Source: JAKFDI01 sp044508835
Lineage (GTDB): Bacteria; Pseudomonadota; Gammaproteobacteria; Burkholderiales; Burkholderiaceae_C
Reading direction: 5' to 3'
Assembly (NCBI GenBank): GCA_044508835.1
Contig: JBIQHD010000009.1
Location: forward strand, 1 to 64,000
Length of the DNA: 64,000 nt
Part shown: positions 16,191-25,517 of the stretch, in pieces
Layout of the letters: each line of letters opens with the position of its first letter
Position numbering within the stretch: the first letter of the stretch is position 1
Program-made: the position numbers and the translations under genes
Notes under the pieces: generated by a model
What the model was told of the DNA's origin: nothing
The model's database searches: none
The model's input: the letters and a program-made list of their open reading frames with translations, nothing else

Positions 16191-17237
16191 ATGAACCGCC
16201 TTCTTCGCCATGTCGCCCTGGCCGTGGCCTGCAGCCTGTCGATGGCTGCCCATGCGCAGGAATTCACCATCGCCTCCTGGGGCGGCGTCTTCCAGGACAA
16301 CCAGCGGCTGGCCTACTTCGCGCCGTTCACCAAGGCCACGGGCATCCGCGTCAACGAGGACACCTACATCGGCGGCTGGGCGCCGCTGCAGGCCATCCAT
16401 TCGACGAAGAACTTCAAGTGGGACGTGGTCCAGGTGGAAGGGCCCGAGCTCCTGCGCGGGTGCGAGGAAGGCGTCTTCCTGCCCATCGACTGGAAGCGGA
16501 TCAGGAACGCCGACCAGCTGCGGCCCGAAGCGAAGACGGAATGCGGGCTCGGCGTGACCGTGACGGGCACGCTCGCCGTCTACAACACGGCCTCGGGCGC
16601 GAAGGCGCCCGCGAAGCTGGCGGACTTCTTCGACACCAAGGCCTATCCCGGCAAGCGCGCGATCCGCAAGGGCCCGAAGATCAACCTCGAGTTCGCGCTC
16701 CTGGCCGACGGCGTGCCGCCGGCGGACATCTACAAGGTGCTTCGCGCGGAAGGGGGCGTGGAGCGGGCGTTCCGGGTGCTCGACCGCATCAAGTCGGACC
16801 TCGTGTTCTGGGAGGCCGGCGCGCAGCCCGTGGAGATGCTGGGCTCGGGCAACGTCGCCATGGCGCTGATGTACAACGGCCGGTACGCCGTGGCCAGGAA
16901 GGAAGGCAAGCCCTTCGAGGCCTTGTGGGACCGCGGCACCTATTCGATGGACTACTGGGTGGTCTTCAGCGGCAGCAAGAAGCGCGAGGAGGCCTACAGG
17001 TTCCTCGACCATTTCGTGAAACCGCAGGCCCAGGCCAACTTCATCGACGCGATGTACTACGGGCCCACCATGGTCGGCGTGGAAGCGCTGGTCGCGCCGC
17101 AGACGCGCGAGCTCATGCCCACGGGCGAGCGGACAACCGGGCACCTGTTCTCGTCCAGCACCGAGGCCCTGACCTTCTGGCTCGACAACTACCCGCGCCT
17201 GCTCGAACGCTGGAGCGCCTGGGTCGCGTCGCGCTGA
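16191..17237 (+). CDS. Periplasmic solute-binding protein, polyamine/PotD-like ABC importer
   Basis: A 348-residue protein with a Sec signal ending ...SMAAHA followed by EFTIASWGGVFQDNQRLAYFAPF, the opening of the PotD/AfuA-type extracellular binding proteins (family 1). Further signatures are KWDVVQVEGPELLRGCEEG, GVTVTGTLAVYN and YNGRYAVARKEGKPFEALWDRGTYSMDYWVV. It lies 34 bases after the aminotransferase and 28 bases before the ATPase gene, with a GGAGAC site upstream. The ligand is not identifiable. The aminotransferase next to it suggests an amine- or amino-acid-like compound. Confidence 0.9.
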   Translation: MNRLLRHVALAVACSLSMAAHAQEFTIASWGGVFQDNQRLAYFAPFTKATGIRVNEDTYIGGWAPLQAIHSTKNFKWDVVQVEGPELLRGCEEGVFLPIDWKRIRNADQLRPEAKTECGLGVTVTGTLAVYNTASGAKAPAKLADFFDTKAYPGKRAIRKGPKINLEFALLADGVPPADIYKVLRAEGGVERAFRVLDRIKSDLVFWEAGAQPVEMLGSGNVAMALMYNGRYAVARKEGKPFEALWDRGTYSMDYWVVFSGSKKREEAYRFLDHFVKPQAQANFIDAMYYGPTMVGVEALVAPQTRELMPTGERTTGHLFSSSTEALTFWLDNYPRLLERWSAWVASR

Positions 17238-17265
17238 GCCGCCGGCCCCTCCACCGGGGAATCGC

Positions 17266-18456
17266 ATGTCCGAAGCCTGCGTCGTCGACTTCCGCTGCGT
17301 CAGCAAGAGCTACCAGGACGGGATCTTCGCCCTGCGCGAGCTGAACCTGGCCGTCCGGCCGGGCGAGTTCCTGACGCTGCTGGGCCCTTCCGGCTCCGGC
17401 AAGACCACCGCGCTGATGATCCTCGCCGGCTTCGAGACGGCCACGTCCGGCGAGGTGCTGCTGCGGGGCCGCGAGGTCACGAAGGTGGCGCCCAACCGGC
17501 GCGGGCTGGGCGTGGTGTTCCAGAACTACGCGCTGTTCCCTCACCTCACCGTGGCGCAGAACGTCGGCTTCCCGCTGAAGGCGCGCGCCGAGCGCACGGC
17601 CGACATCCGGCGGAAGGTGGCGGCCACGCTCGAGCGCGTGCGCCTGACGCCGTTCCGCGACCGCCTGCCGTCGCAGCTCTCGGGCGGGCAGCAGCAGCGC
17701 GTCGCGCTGGCGCGCGCCATGGTGTTCGACCCGGACGTCGTCCTGATGGACGAGCCGCTCGCCGCGCTCGACAAGAACCTGCGCCACCACATGCAGTTCG
17801 AGATCAAGCGGCTGCAGCGGGAGCTGGGCATCACGGTCATCTACGTCACGCATGACCAGACCGAGGCCCTGACCATGTCGGACCGCGTGGCGGTGTTCGA
17901 CACCGGCCGGCTGGCGCAGGTCGGCACGCCCGCCGAGATCTACGACCGCCCGGCCTCGCACTTCATCGCCACCTTCATCGGCGAGACGAACAGCCTGGAC
18001 GGCACGCTGGTCGGCATCGACCAGGGCATCGCGACGGTCCGCCTGAACGACGGCCAGACGATCCGCGGCGTCGCGCCGCCGTCGGCCGTGCGGCCGGGCG
18101 ACCGGGTGGTGGCCACCGTCCGCCCGGAGCGGGCCGCCCTGGTCGGCGCGGAGGCAGCGGCGGCCCCCGATCCGGCCAACGTACTGCACGGCGAAGTGTG
18201 CGACGAGATCTTCGTCGGCGACCACCACCGGGTCAGCGTGCGGCTGGCCGGCGGCGACGAGTTCGTCTGCAAGATCGGGCGCGACGCCGCGCCCCGCGCG
18301 TTCGAGCGGGGGCGGGCGAGCCTGAGCTTCCTGGACACCCACGCGCTCGTGTTCGCCGCCGCCGATGCGCCGGTCGTGCGCGAGGCGCCGGCCGCCGGCG
18401 CCCTGCCGGCCCACCTCGCCGGCGGCGAGCTGCTGTCGAGAAGGCAGGCCGCATGA
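17266..18456 (+). CDS. ABC transporter ATPase, PotA-like
   Basis: Energises import by the adjacent permeases. The 396-residue cytoplasmic ATPase has Walker A GPSGSGKTT, Q-loop FQNYALFPHLTV, signature LSGGQQQRVALARA, Walker B VVLMDEPLAALD and H-loop YVTHDQTEALTMSD. A C-terminal TOBE-type domain (about residues 245-370) follows. Its stop overlaps the next start as ATGA, so translation of the first permease is coupled. Confidence 0.95.
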   Translation: MSEACVVDFRCVSKSYQDGIFALRELNLAVRPGEFLTLLGPSGSGKTTALMILAGFETATSGEVLLRGREVTKVAPNRRGLGVVFQNYALFPHLTVAQNVGFPLKARAERTADIRRKVAATLERVRLTPFRDRLPSQLSGGQQQRVALARAMVFDPDVVLMDEPLAALDKNLRHHMQFEIKRLQRELGITVIYVTHDQTEALTMSDRVAVFDTGRLAQVGTPAEIYDRPASHFIATFIGETNSLDGTLVGIDQGIATVRLNDGQTIRGVAPPSAVRPGDRVVATVRPERAALVGAEAAAAPDPANVLHGEVCDEIFVGDHHRVSVRLAGGDEFVCKIGRDAAPRAFERGRASLSFLDTHALVFAAADAPVVREAPAAGALPAHLAGGELLSRRQAA

Positions 18457-19649
18457 CGCCGCCGAGCCCGGCGGCCGCGGGGTCGGGCGCCGCGCGCTCG
18501 ACCCGGCTCGCATCGCGGCTGTTCGTGGCGCCCGCCGCCGCGGCCTGCCTGCTGTGCGTGATCGTCCCGCTGCTCATGGTGTTCGCGAGAGCGGTCTACA
18601 ACACCGACGTCGCCCAGGCGTTCCCGGCCACCTGCGAAGCCCTCGACAGCTGGCGCGAGGGCGATCCCGTCGCCTCCGGGGCCTGGGCGGCCCTGGCGGG
18701 CGACCTGCGGTCCGCCTATGCCGCCCGCACGCTGCCGGCGGCCGCGGAGCGGCTGAACCGGCAGGTCCACGGCGTGCGCTCGGCCATCATCGCCTCGGGG
18801 CGCACGCTGGCGCGCGGCGCATCCGGCGATGCCGCGCCGGCCGCCCTGCCCGCCGACTGGAAGCGCCCCGAGCTCTGGGCCGCGCTCAAGGCCGCCTGCT
18901 CGCCCCTGGACACGGGCAACTTCAGCCGCATCTTCGGCGCGGTGGAATCGGCGGGGCAGGCCGCCCCGCAGCAGGTCTACCTCGCGCTGCTGTGGCGCAC
19001 CGTCACCATCAGCCTCGCGGTGACGGGGCTGTGCATCCTCATCGGCTACCCGATGGCCTACGCGTTGACGGCCGCCCGGCCGGGCGTCGCGCGGGTGCTG
19101 TTCTTCGTCGCGTTCCTGCCGCTGTGGATGTCGCTGCTCGCGCGGTCGGCCGCGTGGGTGATCATCCTGCAGAAGGGCGGCGCCCTCGACTCGCTGGCGC
19201 AGGTGGTCGCGCGCCCGCTCGACATCCTGTACACGCGGCCCGCCGTGTACATCGCGATGACCCACGTGATGCTGCCGTTCCTCGTCTACCCGCTCTACAC
19301 GGCGATGAAGAACCTGCAGAAGAACCAGCTCAGCGCCGCCCTGTCGCTGGGCAGCTCCGCCCTGCGCGCGTTCCTGCTCGTCTTCGTTCCCCAGACGATG
19401 GGCGGGCTGGCCGCGGGCGCGACGCTCGTCTACGTGATCTCGATGGGCTTCTACCTGACCCCGGCGCTGGTCGGGGGCGCCTTCGACCAGATGGTCAGCT
19501 ACAGCATCTCCGAACTGGCGCTGGCCATCGGCGACACCGGCTTCGCCAGCACCCTGGCCATCGCGCTGATCGTCCTGATGCTGGGCGGCGTCGTCGCGAT
19601 CAACCTGTGCGCACGCGGCCTGCGCTGCGCGCTGACACGGCTCGGCTGA
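18453..19649 (+). CDS. ABC transporter permease, PotB-like, with long periplasmic insert
   Basis: A 398-residue inner-membrane permease of the spermidine/putrescine type, with a conserved EAA-like loop (AALSLGSSALRAFLLVFVPQTMGG). The first membrane helix (LFVAPAAAACLLCVIVPLLM) is separated from the next by about 130 residues of hydrophilic, Ala-rich sequence. This makes the protein clearly longer than standard PotB proteins of about 280 residues. The insert should face the periplasm and might contact the binding protein. The start overlaps the ATPase stop by ATGA. Confidence 0.9.
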   Translation: MTPPSPAAAGSGAARSTRLASRLFVAPAAAACLLCVIVPLLMVFARAVYNTDVAQAFPATCEALDSWREGDPVASGAWAALAGDLRSAYAARTLPAAAERLNRQVHGVRSAIIASGRTLARGASGDAAPAALPADWKRPELWAALKAACSPLDTGNFSRIFGAVESAGQAAPQQVYLALLWRTVTISLAVTGLCILIGYPMAYALTAARPGVARVLFFVAFLPLWMSLLARSAAWVIILQKGGALDSLAQVVARPLDILYTRPAVYIAMTHVMLPFLVYPLYTAMKNLQKNQLSAALSLGSSALRAFLLVFVPQTMGGLAAGATLVYVISMGFYLTPALVGGAFDQMVSYSISELALAIGDTGFASTLAIALIVLMLGGVVAINLCARGLRCALTRLG

Positions 19650-19656
19650 GGCGCGC

Positions 19657-20445
19657 ATGAAACGGATCGACGTCATCCTCGGCTTCTGCGCGGCGCTCGG
19701 CTTCCTGTTCCTGGTGGTGCCGCTGATCGTCGTCATCCCGCTGGCGTTCTCGACCGGGGAAGCGCTCGCCTATCCGCTGCCGGGGCTGTCGCTGAAGTGG
19801 GTGCAGCACGTCCTGGCCGATCCCCGCTGGCGCGAGGCCTTCGTCAACAGCCTGCTGATCGCGGGCGCGTCGGCCTCGCTCGCCGTGGTGATCGGCGCCG
19901 CGGCGGCGATCGGGCTCGCCTTCGTCTCGCCGCGCCGCAGCGGGTGGATCCGCTCGGCGCTGCTGCTGCCCATCGCCGTGCCCTCGGTGGTGCTGGGGCT
20001 GGGCCTGTACTTCCTGACGGCCAGGCTCGGGCTGCTGTCCACGCACCTGGCCGTCATCGTCGCCCACTGCGTGATCTCCTTCCCGCTCGTCATGGTGACC
20101 GTCGGCGCCAGCCTGGACACGACCGACATGGTCGTCGTGCGCGCCGCGCAAAGCCTCGGCGCGCGCTGGCCGATGATCGTGCTGGACGTGCTCGTGCCCC
20201 TCCTGAAGCCGGCGCTGATCGCGGGCTTCGTGCTGGCGTTCCTGAACTCCGTCGACGAGGTGATCATCGCGATGTTCCTCGCGGGGCCCGAGCAGTCGAC
20301 GGTGCCGCGGGTGCTGTTCGCCAACCTGCGCGACCGGCTGGACCCGTCCACCGTGGCCGTCTCCGTGCTGATGCTCCTGGTGTCGGCGGCGATCGGGCTG
20401 AGCATCCAGCTCGGCCGCCGCGCGCCGTCGGCCGAGCCCCGCTGA
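19657..20445 (+). CDS. ABC transporter permease, PotC-like
   Basis: A 262-residue permease with about six membrane helices and the usual inner-membrane ABC motif (VVVRAAQSLGARWPMIVLDVLVPLLKPALIAGF) that docks to the ATPase. It starts seven bases after the first permease. It is the last gene of the importer operon and ends 19 bases before the convergent IclR regulator. Confidence 0.92.
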   Translation: MKRIDVILGFCAALGFLFLVVPLIVVIPLAFSTGEALAYPLPGLSLKWVQHVLADPRWREAFVNSLLIAGASASLAVVIGAAAAIGLAFVSPRRSGWIRSALLLPIAVPSVVLGLGLYFLTARLGLLSTHLAVIVAHCVISFPLVMVTVGASLDTTDMVVVRAAQSLGARWPMIVLDVLVPLLKPALIAGFVLAFLNSVDEVIIAMFLAGPEQSTVPRVLFANLRDRLDPSTVAVSVLMLLVSAAIGLSIQLGRRAPSAEPR

Positions 20446-20464
20446 CGGCCCGGGCGGCCGGCGC

Positions 20465-21277
20465 TCAGAGCGGCGACTTGCCCGACAGCGCCGCCGACAG
20501 GCGCCGCACGAGGGCGACCAGCATCGGCCCGATGCGGTCCCGCAGCAGCGGCTCGCTGCCGGGCAGGCGGATGGCCGAGCAGGTGAAGCTGAACACCTTG
20601 GAGGTCCGCGGATCGACGAAGGGCACGGCCACCGCGGACACGTCGGCGCGCCATGCGCCGGCCACCAGGCAGAAGCCACCGGCCTCGATCTGCTCGAACG
20701 ACTGCGCGACCTGGCGCTCGATCGCCTTCCAACCGCTCTTGTGCCGGATGCGCAGATTGGCGAGCGCCCGGTCCCGGTCGGCGGCCTCCATGGCGTGCAG
20801 CACGGCGTGGCCGCCCGCCGTCACGTCCATCGGCATGCGCGCGCCCAGCTCGTTGGCCATGGTGATCTGCCCCACCTTGCGGGCGATCTCGAAGTAGAGC
20901 AGTTCCTCCGCGACCGGCATGACCAGGTCGATCGGCATCCCGCTGTCCTCGCTCAGCTCGCGCATCAGCGGCGCGGCGACCTTGCGGATGTCCAGGTTCG
21001 ACAGCTTGGCCAGCCCCAGGCGCAGTGCCGCGGGGCCGAGCTGATAGCGGCTCGTGTCGCTCACTGCCTCGAGATAGTCCAGCTCGGCCAGGTCCAGCGT
21101 CAGGCGGGAGGCGGTCGAGCGCGTCAGGCCGACCGCGCGGGCCAGCTGCTGGCTGCTCATGGGCGACTCGGCGTTGCCCAGGGTCTCCAGGATGGACAGG
21201 GCCTTGCGCAAGGTGGTCGATATGGCGCGTGCCGGCTCCGGACGCTGGGGATCACGTGTTGGCAGCGTATCGCTCAT
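20465..21277 (-). CDS. IclR family transcriptional regulator
   Basis: A 270-residue DNA-binding regulator. The N-terminal winged helix (about residues 20-80) reads KALSILETLGNAESPMSSQQLARAVGLTRSTASRLTLDLAELDYLE. The C-terminal effector domain includes TAGGHAVLHAME, a GGFCLVAGAWRADVSAVAVPF block and a final amphipathic helix. IclR proteins respond to small carbon compounds and usually control adjacent catabolic genes. It points toward the importer operon, so it probably regulates the promoter upstream of 14837, where I see no site I can assign with confidence. Confidence 0.92.
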   Translation of the reverse strand: MSDTLPTRDPQRPEPARAISTTLRKALSILETLGNAESPMSSQQLARAVGLTRSTASRLTLDLAELDYLEAVSDTSRYQLGPAALRLGLAKLSNLDIRKVAAPLMRELSEDSGMPIDLVMPVAEELLYFEIARKVGQITMANELGARMPMDVTAGGHAVLHAMEAADRDRALANLRIRHKSGWKAIERQVAQSFEQIEAGGFCLVAGAWRADVSAVAVPFVDPRTSKVFSFTCSAIRLPGSEPLLRDRIGPMLVALVRRLSAALSGKSPL

Positions 21278-21442
21278 GAGACTCCGGTTTGCACTCCCAG
21301 CATTCAGGACGGAGTGTACGAGGGCGCTTCACGAGGGGCGTGCGCCCTGCCGCTTCTCCTACGCCCCGTCGCGGCGCGTCCCGACAGCGCGCGCCCTCGC
21401 CCGCGCCTACGCTGCCGGCATTGCCACTGCAAGGTTCGAGAG

Positions 21443-22015
21443 ATGGCGTCGTCCTCGTCGTCCCACCGTCGCCGGGGCCGGCGCGCGGAGGCGGCCGGCG
21501 ACTACCGGTCCCCGCATTCCGTCGACGAGCTCACCGCACGCAACGTGCGCGCCATCGTCAAGCTCGAGGCGGCGGCGCGGGCCAACCGCAGCCGCTCCGA
21601 GCGCATCGCGCAGGGCATCGCCTCGTGCTGTGGCAGCGTGTGGTTCGTGTGGGTGCACGCGGCGTTCTTCGCGCTGTGGATCGGCTTCAACGCTTGGCCG
21701 GGGCACCGGCATTTCGACCCGTTCCCGTTCACGCTGCTGACGCTGGTGGTGTCGCTGGAGGCGATCTTCCTGTCTACCTTCATCCTCATCAGCCAGAACG
21801 AGGAGGCGCGGCTCGGCGAGCGGCGCAATGCGCTCGACCTGCAGATCAACCTGCTGACCGAGCAGGAGAACACCCGCATGCTGCGCATGCTCGAGCGCCT
21901 GTGCGAGAAGGTGGGCGTGCCCGTCGACGACCCGACGCTGTCGGTGCTCGAACAGGCCACGCGGCCGGACCGGCTCGCCGAGCAGATCGACCGCGCCGCG
22001 TCGGGTGGACGGTAG
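21443..22015 (+). CDS. DUF1003 family membrane protein
   Basis: A 190-residue protein of the DUF1003 family. A charged N-terminus precedes two membrane helices (WFVWVHAAFFALWIGFNAW and FPFTLLTLVVSLEAIFLSTFILISQN), then comes the conserved NEEARLGERRNALDLQINLLTEQEN segment and a coiled, Leu/Glu-rich tail. The family has no established function. I placed the start at ATG 21443; the frame is open well upstream only because of high GC. Confidence 0.85.
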   Translation: MASSSSSHRRRGRRAEAAGDYRSPHSVDELTARNVRAIVKLEAAARANRSRSERIAQGIASCCGSVWFVWVHAAFFALWIGFNAWPGHRHFDPFPFTLLTLVVSLEAIFLSTFILISQNEEARLGERRNALDLQINLLTEQENTRMLRMLERLCEKVGVPVDDPTLSVLEQATRPDRLAEQIDRAASGGR

Positions 22016-22114
22016 CGGCCGCCCGGCGCGGCGATGTCGCGCACGATGCACGAACCCCGGCCCGGCGGCGGTGGTAGCCTGCCGCGGCATGTCTGGACGA
22101 GAAAGGAGCGCGGC

Positions 22115-23083
22115 GTGCGGTGGTTCCAACGGTGTCGGTCCCTGCCCCTGGCGGCCCTGCTCGGCGCCACGCTGCTGGCCGGCTGCGCCGGCACGCCGCG
22201 CGGGCCGGCGCCGTCGTGGGAGCGCGACGGCGCGCACGCCAACCCGCCGCGGGACCTGGAGAGCCTGCCCGATGCCGAGCCGGTGATCGAGCGCATCCGC
22301 AGCGGCGGGCCGAACAAGCCCTACCGCGTGCTCGGGCGCAGCTACACGCCGGTGGCGGACGACCAGCCGATGACGGAGCGCGGGCTGGCGTCGTGGTACG
22401 GCACGAAGTTCCATGGCCGGCAGACGGCCAACGGCGAGACCTACGACATGTACGCCATGACGGCGGCGCACCCGACCATGCCGCTGCCGAGCTACGCGCG
22501 CGTGCGCAACCTGGCCAACGGGCGCGAGGTGATCGTGCGCGTGAACGACCGCGGGCCGTTCCATCCCGGGCGCGTCATCGACCTGAGCTATGCCGCCGCG
22601 TCGAAGCTCGGCCTGCTGAACCACATCGGCCGCGTGGAGGTCACGCGCATCACCCACGACGAGATCGCCAGCGGCGCCTGGCGGCGCGGCGCCCCGGACG
22701 GCCAGCCGCCCGTGGTGATGGCGGCGCGCACCGTGCCCGGCGCGGCCCCGGCCGACGACGCGGTGGCCGTGCCCGCCGACGGCGTGAGGCCGGTCGCGGC
22801 CGTCGACGGCCCGGTGCCGATTCCGGCGGCCGCCGCGGAGCCGGCGCCGGGCTTCTGGCTCCAGCTCGGCGCCTACCGCAACCGGGACGGCGCCGAGCGC
22901 TTCCAGCGCGAGGTGGCGCAGGCGCAGCCCTGGCTCGCGCCGCTGATGGGCATCCACGACGAGGAAGGCAGCACCTTCCGGCTGCGCGCCGGCCCCTACG
23001 CGAGCCGCGACGACGCGCAGGACGCGGCGCAGCGCGTGCGCGACGCGCTCCGGCTGGTGCCGCTGATCGTCGAGCGGCGCTGA
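22115..23083 (+). CDS. rlpA: RlpA septal-ring lytic transglycosylase
   Basis: A peptidoglycan-acting lipoprotein. The signal peptide ends in LLAGC, the double-psi barrel RlpA domain covers GLASWYGTKFHGRQTANGE through NDRGPFHPGRVIDLSYAAA, and a C-terminal SPOR domain (FWLQLGAYRNRDGAERFQ) should bind denuded glycan at the division site. The 322-residue length is normal. GTG 22115 is chosen because AAAGGAG lies six bases upstream and the resulting n-region is basic. It ends 16 bases before the convergent apbE gene. Confidence 0.92.
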   Translation: MRWFQRCRSLPLAALLGATLLAGCAGTPRGPAPSWERDGAHANPPRDLESLPDAEPVIERIRSGGPNKPYRVLGRSYTPVADDQPMTERGLASWYGTKFHGRQTANGETYDMYAMTAAHPTMPLPSYARVRNLANGREVIVRVNDRGPFHPGRVIDLSYAAASKLGLLNHIGRVEVTRITHDEIASGAWRRGAPDGQPPVVMAARTVPGAAPADDAVAVPADGVRPVAAVDGPVPIPAAAAEPAPGFWLQLGAYRNRDGAERFQREVAQAQPWLAPLMGIHDEEGSTFRLRAGPYASRDDAQDAAQRVRDALRLVPLIVERR

Positions 23084-23099
23084 GGTGCCTTCGGCGGCG

Positions 23100-24107
23100 T
23101 CAGGCCGCGCCGTGCGCGTGCACGCGGCCGTGCGCGTCGACCATCCACGCCTGCGTGCCGGGGTGGCGGGCGAGCAGCGCCAGGGCCTGCTCGGGCGCGA
23201 GGACCGAGAGCGCCGTCGACAACCCGTCGGCCACGGTCGCGCGTGTCGCGCCGACGGAGACCGAGGCATGGTGGTTGGCGCTGCGCCCGGTGCGCGGATC
23301 GAGCAGGTGGTGCAGGCGCGGGTCGGGGCCGAACGTCGTGCCGGCGCCCGCCGACGTGGCCAGCGCCGGCAGCGCGCCGGCCGCATCGCCCAGCGGCAGC
23401 TCGAGCAGCGTGCGCGCGGGCCGGCGCGGGTCGGCCAGCGCGGCCTGCCAGGGCCGGCCGTCGGCCCGGTGCCCGAGCGCGCGGGCCTCGCCGAGATCGA
23501 CCAGCACGTCGTCGAAGCCCGCGGCGCGCAGCCGGTCGGCCACGCGGTCGGTGACGAAGCCCTGCGCCACGCCGTTCAGCGTCAGCGCCATGCCGGGGCG
23601 GCGCAGGCGGATGCGGCCGGCGCGCAGCTCGACGGCCTCGAAGCCCACGCGCGCGAGCGCGCCGGCGATGGCGCGCGGCGACGGCCCGACGGCGGCCGCG
23701 CCGGGCCGCGCGAAATGGTCGGCATAAAGGCGGTACAGCGGCTGCACCGTCGGGTCGAAGGCGCCGCCGCTGTCGCGGGCGACCGAGAGGGCGAAGCCCA
23801 GCAGCTCGACCAGCTCGTGCGGCGGATGCGCCAGCTCGCCGGCCGCGTTCAGCCGCGACAGCGCCGACCCGGGCCGGTAGAGGCTGAAGATGTTCTCCAG
23901 GCGCTCGAGCTCGGCGGCGCAGCCCTGCAGCTGTGCCTGCGCCAGCGCGCGGTCGGGGTGCACCAGCGTCATCGACGCCAGCGCCCCCAGCGCCTGGCCC
24001 TTCCAGACGCTGACGGCGGGCTGGCCGCGCACGGCGGCCCACGGGGCGAGCGGCGCCGCGCCGGCGCAGGCGGCGGCGATGGCGATGAAGCGGCGGCGGC
24101 TGGCCAT
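23100..24107 (-). CDS. apbE: FAD:protein FMN transferase (ApbE/NosX type)
   Basis: Transfers FMN from FAD to a threonine of target flavoproteins in the periplasm. The 335-residue protein has an exported N-terminus (RRRFIAIAAACAGAAPLAPWAA), followed by the ApbE core with SVWKGQALGALASMTL, FDPTVQPLYRL, the TLNGVAQGFVTDRVAD block, DDVLVDLGEARALG and a C-terminal VADGLSTALSVL. It is the last gene of the nos operon, one base after nosL, so its target is very probably NosR, whose FMN-binding motif is visible below. Confidence 0.92.
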   Translation of the reverse strand: MASRRRFIAIAAACAGAAPLAPWAAVRGQPAVSVWKGQALGALASMTLVHPDRALAQAQLQGCAAELERLENIFSLYRPGSALSRLNAAGELAHPPHELVELLGFALSVARDSGGAFDPTVQPLYRLYADHFARPGAAAVGPSPRAIAGALARVGFEAVELRAGRIRLRRPGMALTLNGVAQGFVTDRVADRLRAAGFDDVLVDLGEARALGHRADGRPWQAALADPRRPARTLLELPLGDAAGALPALATSAGAGTTFGPDPRLHHLLDPRTGRSANHHASVSVGATRATVADGLSTALSVLAPEQALALLARHPGTQAWMVDAHGRVHAHGAA

Positions 24108-24108
24108 G

Positions 24109-24696
24109 TCAGTGCCTGTGCGATGCAGGCGCGTGATGGGCCGGGGCGGATGCCGCCGCCTCGGCGGGCGGCCCGCCGGCGGTGTCGACCGGGCCGAGCA
24201 CGTAGGCGTCGGGAATGCCGTCGAGCCGCACGACGCGGCCGCGGTGCTTCGCGACGAAGGCCTGCGCCGCGGCCTCGTCCGCGAACGGCACGGCCTCGGG
24301 CGCGCCCATGCCGCCGCGCATCTCGCTGTCGATGACGAACCAGGCCTGGCGCGCCTCGATCCAGGTGCCGGCCTCGGGCTGCGCCCACTGCGTGGCGCGG
24401 CCCATGTCGTTGACGTACACCGCGGCGATGTCGCGCGCCTCCTCGGGCAGGCGCAGGAAGGCGATGGTGTCGCGCACCGACGAGAACCAGACCGGCTGGC
24501 CGCGGCTGGCGAGATGGATCTGCCCCTTGGGGCCTTCGTGGTCCACCAGCAGCATGCCGCAGTAGTGGCCCGTGGCCTCGGCGCTCACTTCCAGCGGGGC
24601 TGGCGGGGCGGCGTTCGGCGCGGGGCCGTCGCAGGCGGCGACGAGCGCTGCGGCGGCGAGCGCGGCTGCGCGCGCGAACTGCAGGGCGTACTTCAA
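24109..24696 (-). CDS. nosL: NosL copper-binding lipoprotein
   Basis: Delivers Cu(I) to NosZ for assembly of its copper centres. The 195-residue protein has a lipobox VAAC with the acylated Cys at about residue 22 and the GHYCGMLLVDHEGPKGQIHL motif, in which Cys, Met and His are the proposed ligands. YVNDM and the C-terminal His-rich tail (HHAPASHRH) are also present. The start is TTG at 24696, supported by AAGGAG six bases upstream; that TTG overlaps the nosY stop codon as TTGA, a rare form of translational coupling. Confidence 0.94.
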   Translation of the reverse strand: MKYALQFARAAALAAAALVAACDGPAPNAAPPAPLEVSAEATGHYCGMLLVDHEGPKGQIHLASRGQPVWFSSVRDTIAFLRLPEEARDIAAVYVNDMGRATQWAQPEAGTWIEARQAWFVIDSEMRGGMGAPEAVPFADEAAAQAFVAKHRGRVVRLDGIPDAYVLGPVDTAGGPPAEAAASAPAHHAPASHRH

Positions 24697-25517
24697 AGCG
24701 ATCTCCTTCGGAAGGCGGCGACGGCCAGTGCGAGCGGCACCAGCACCCAGGCCGCCAGCACCGCCAGCAGCGTGGCGGGCGGCATCGCCGCCGGATCGCC
24801 CGGGCCGGCCATGCCACTGTAGACGGACACGCTGTCGCTCGCGCTCATGTTGAACAGGCGGTAGACGTCGGCAGGGTTGAGCAGCAGCAGCGCGTCCAGC
24901 CCCGCCTTGCCGACGGTGCGGCCCTGGTCGGCGACGAGCACGCCGAGCAGCGCGGTGTCGTAGAGCAGCACGAAGAACAGCCACACGCCCACGGCCAGGC
25001 CGGCGGCGGTGGCGCGCTCGCGCACCAGCGTGCTCGCCAGGCAGCCGATGGCGACGAACGAGGCGCCGAGCATGATGGAGGTGAGCACCATCGCGCCGTA
25101 GGCACGCGCGGCGCCGGCGCCGATGTCGCCCTGCAGCCAGAGCGCCGCCGCGGCCGCGCCGTAGCCGAGCACCGTGGCGACGGCGAGGATGGCCACCTGC
25201 CCGAGCACCTTGCCCGCCACCACCTGCCAGCGCGACACCGGGTACGACAGCAGCAGCATCAGCGTGCCGCGCTCGTGCTCGCCGACGATGGCGTCAAACG
25301 ACAGCAGCAGCGCGATCAGCGGCACGAGGAAGATCGTCAGGCTCGCCAGGCTCACCACCACGACCGCCAGCGGCTCGGCCTTCACCGTGCCGGTGGGCGC
25401 GCTGCCCAGCAGCGCGAGCGACAGCGCGAGCGCGGCCAGCAGCAGCGTCATCGCGAGCACCCAGCGGTTGCGCAGGCCGACGCGGATCTCCTGCAGGGCG
25501 ATGGCGAGGGTGTTCAT
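24693..25517 (-). CDS. nosY: NosY, permease of the NosDFY copper/sulfur-loading transporter
   Basis: A 274-residue inner-membrane protein with about six helices, forming the membrane part of the NosDFY ABC complex needed for NosZ maturation. It starts MNTLAIALQEIRVGLRNRW and has the family loop SFDAIVGEHERGTLMLLLSYPVSRWQVVAGKVLGQ, which interacts with the ATPase, then VRERATAAGLAVGVWLFFVLLYD. Its start overlaps the nosF stop (ATGA) and its stop overlaps the nosL start. Confidence 0.95.
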   Translation of the reverse strand: MNTLAIALQEIRVGLRNRWVLAMTLLLAALALSLALLGSAPTGTVKAEPLAVVVVSLASLTIFLVPLIALLLSFDAIVGEHERGTLMLLLSYPVSRWQVVAGKVLGQVAILAVATVLGYGAAAAALWLQGDIGAGAARAYGAMVLTSIMLGASFVAIGCLASTLVRERATAAGLAVGVWLFFVLLYDTALLGVLVADQGRTVGKAGLDALLLLNPADVYRLFNMSASDSVSVYSGMAGPGDPAAMPPATLLAVLAAWVLVPLALAVAAFRRRSL

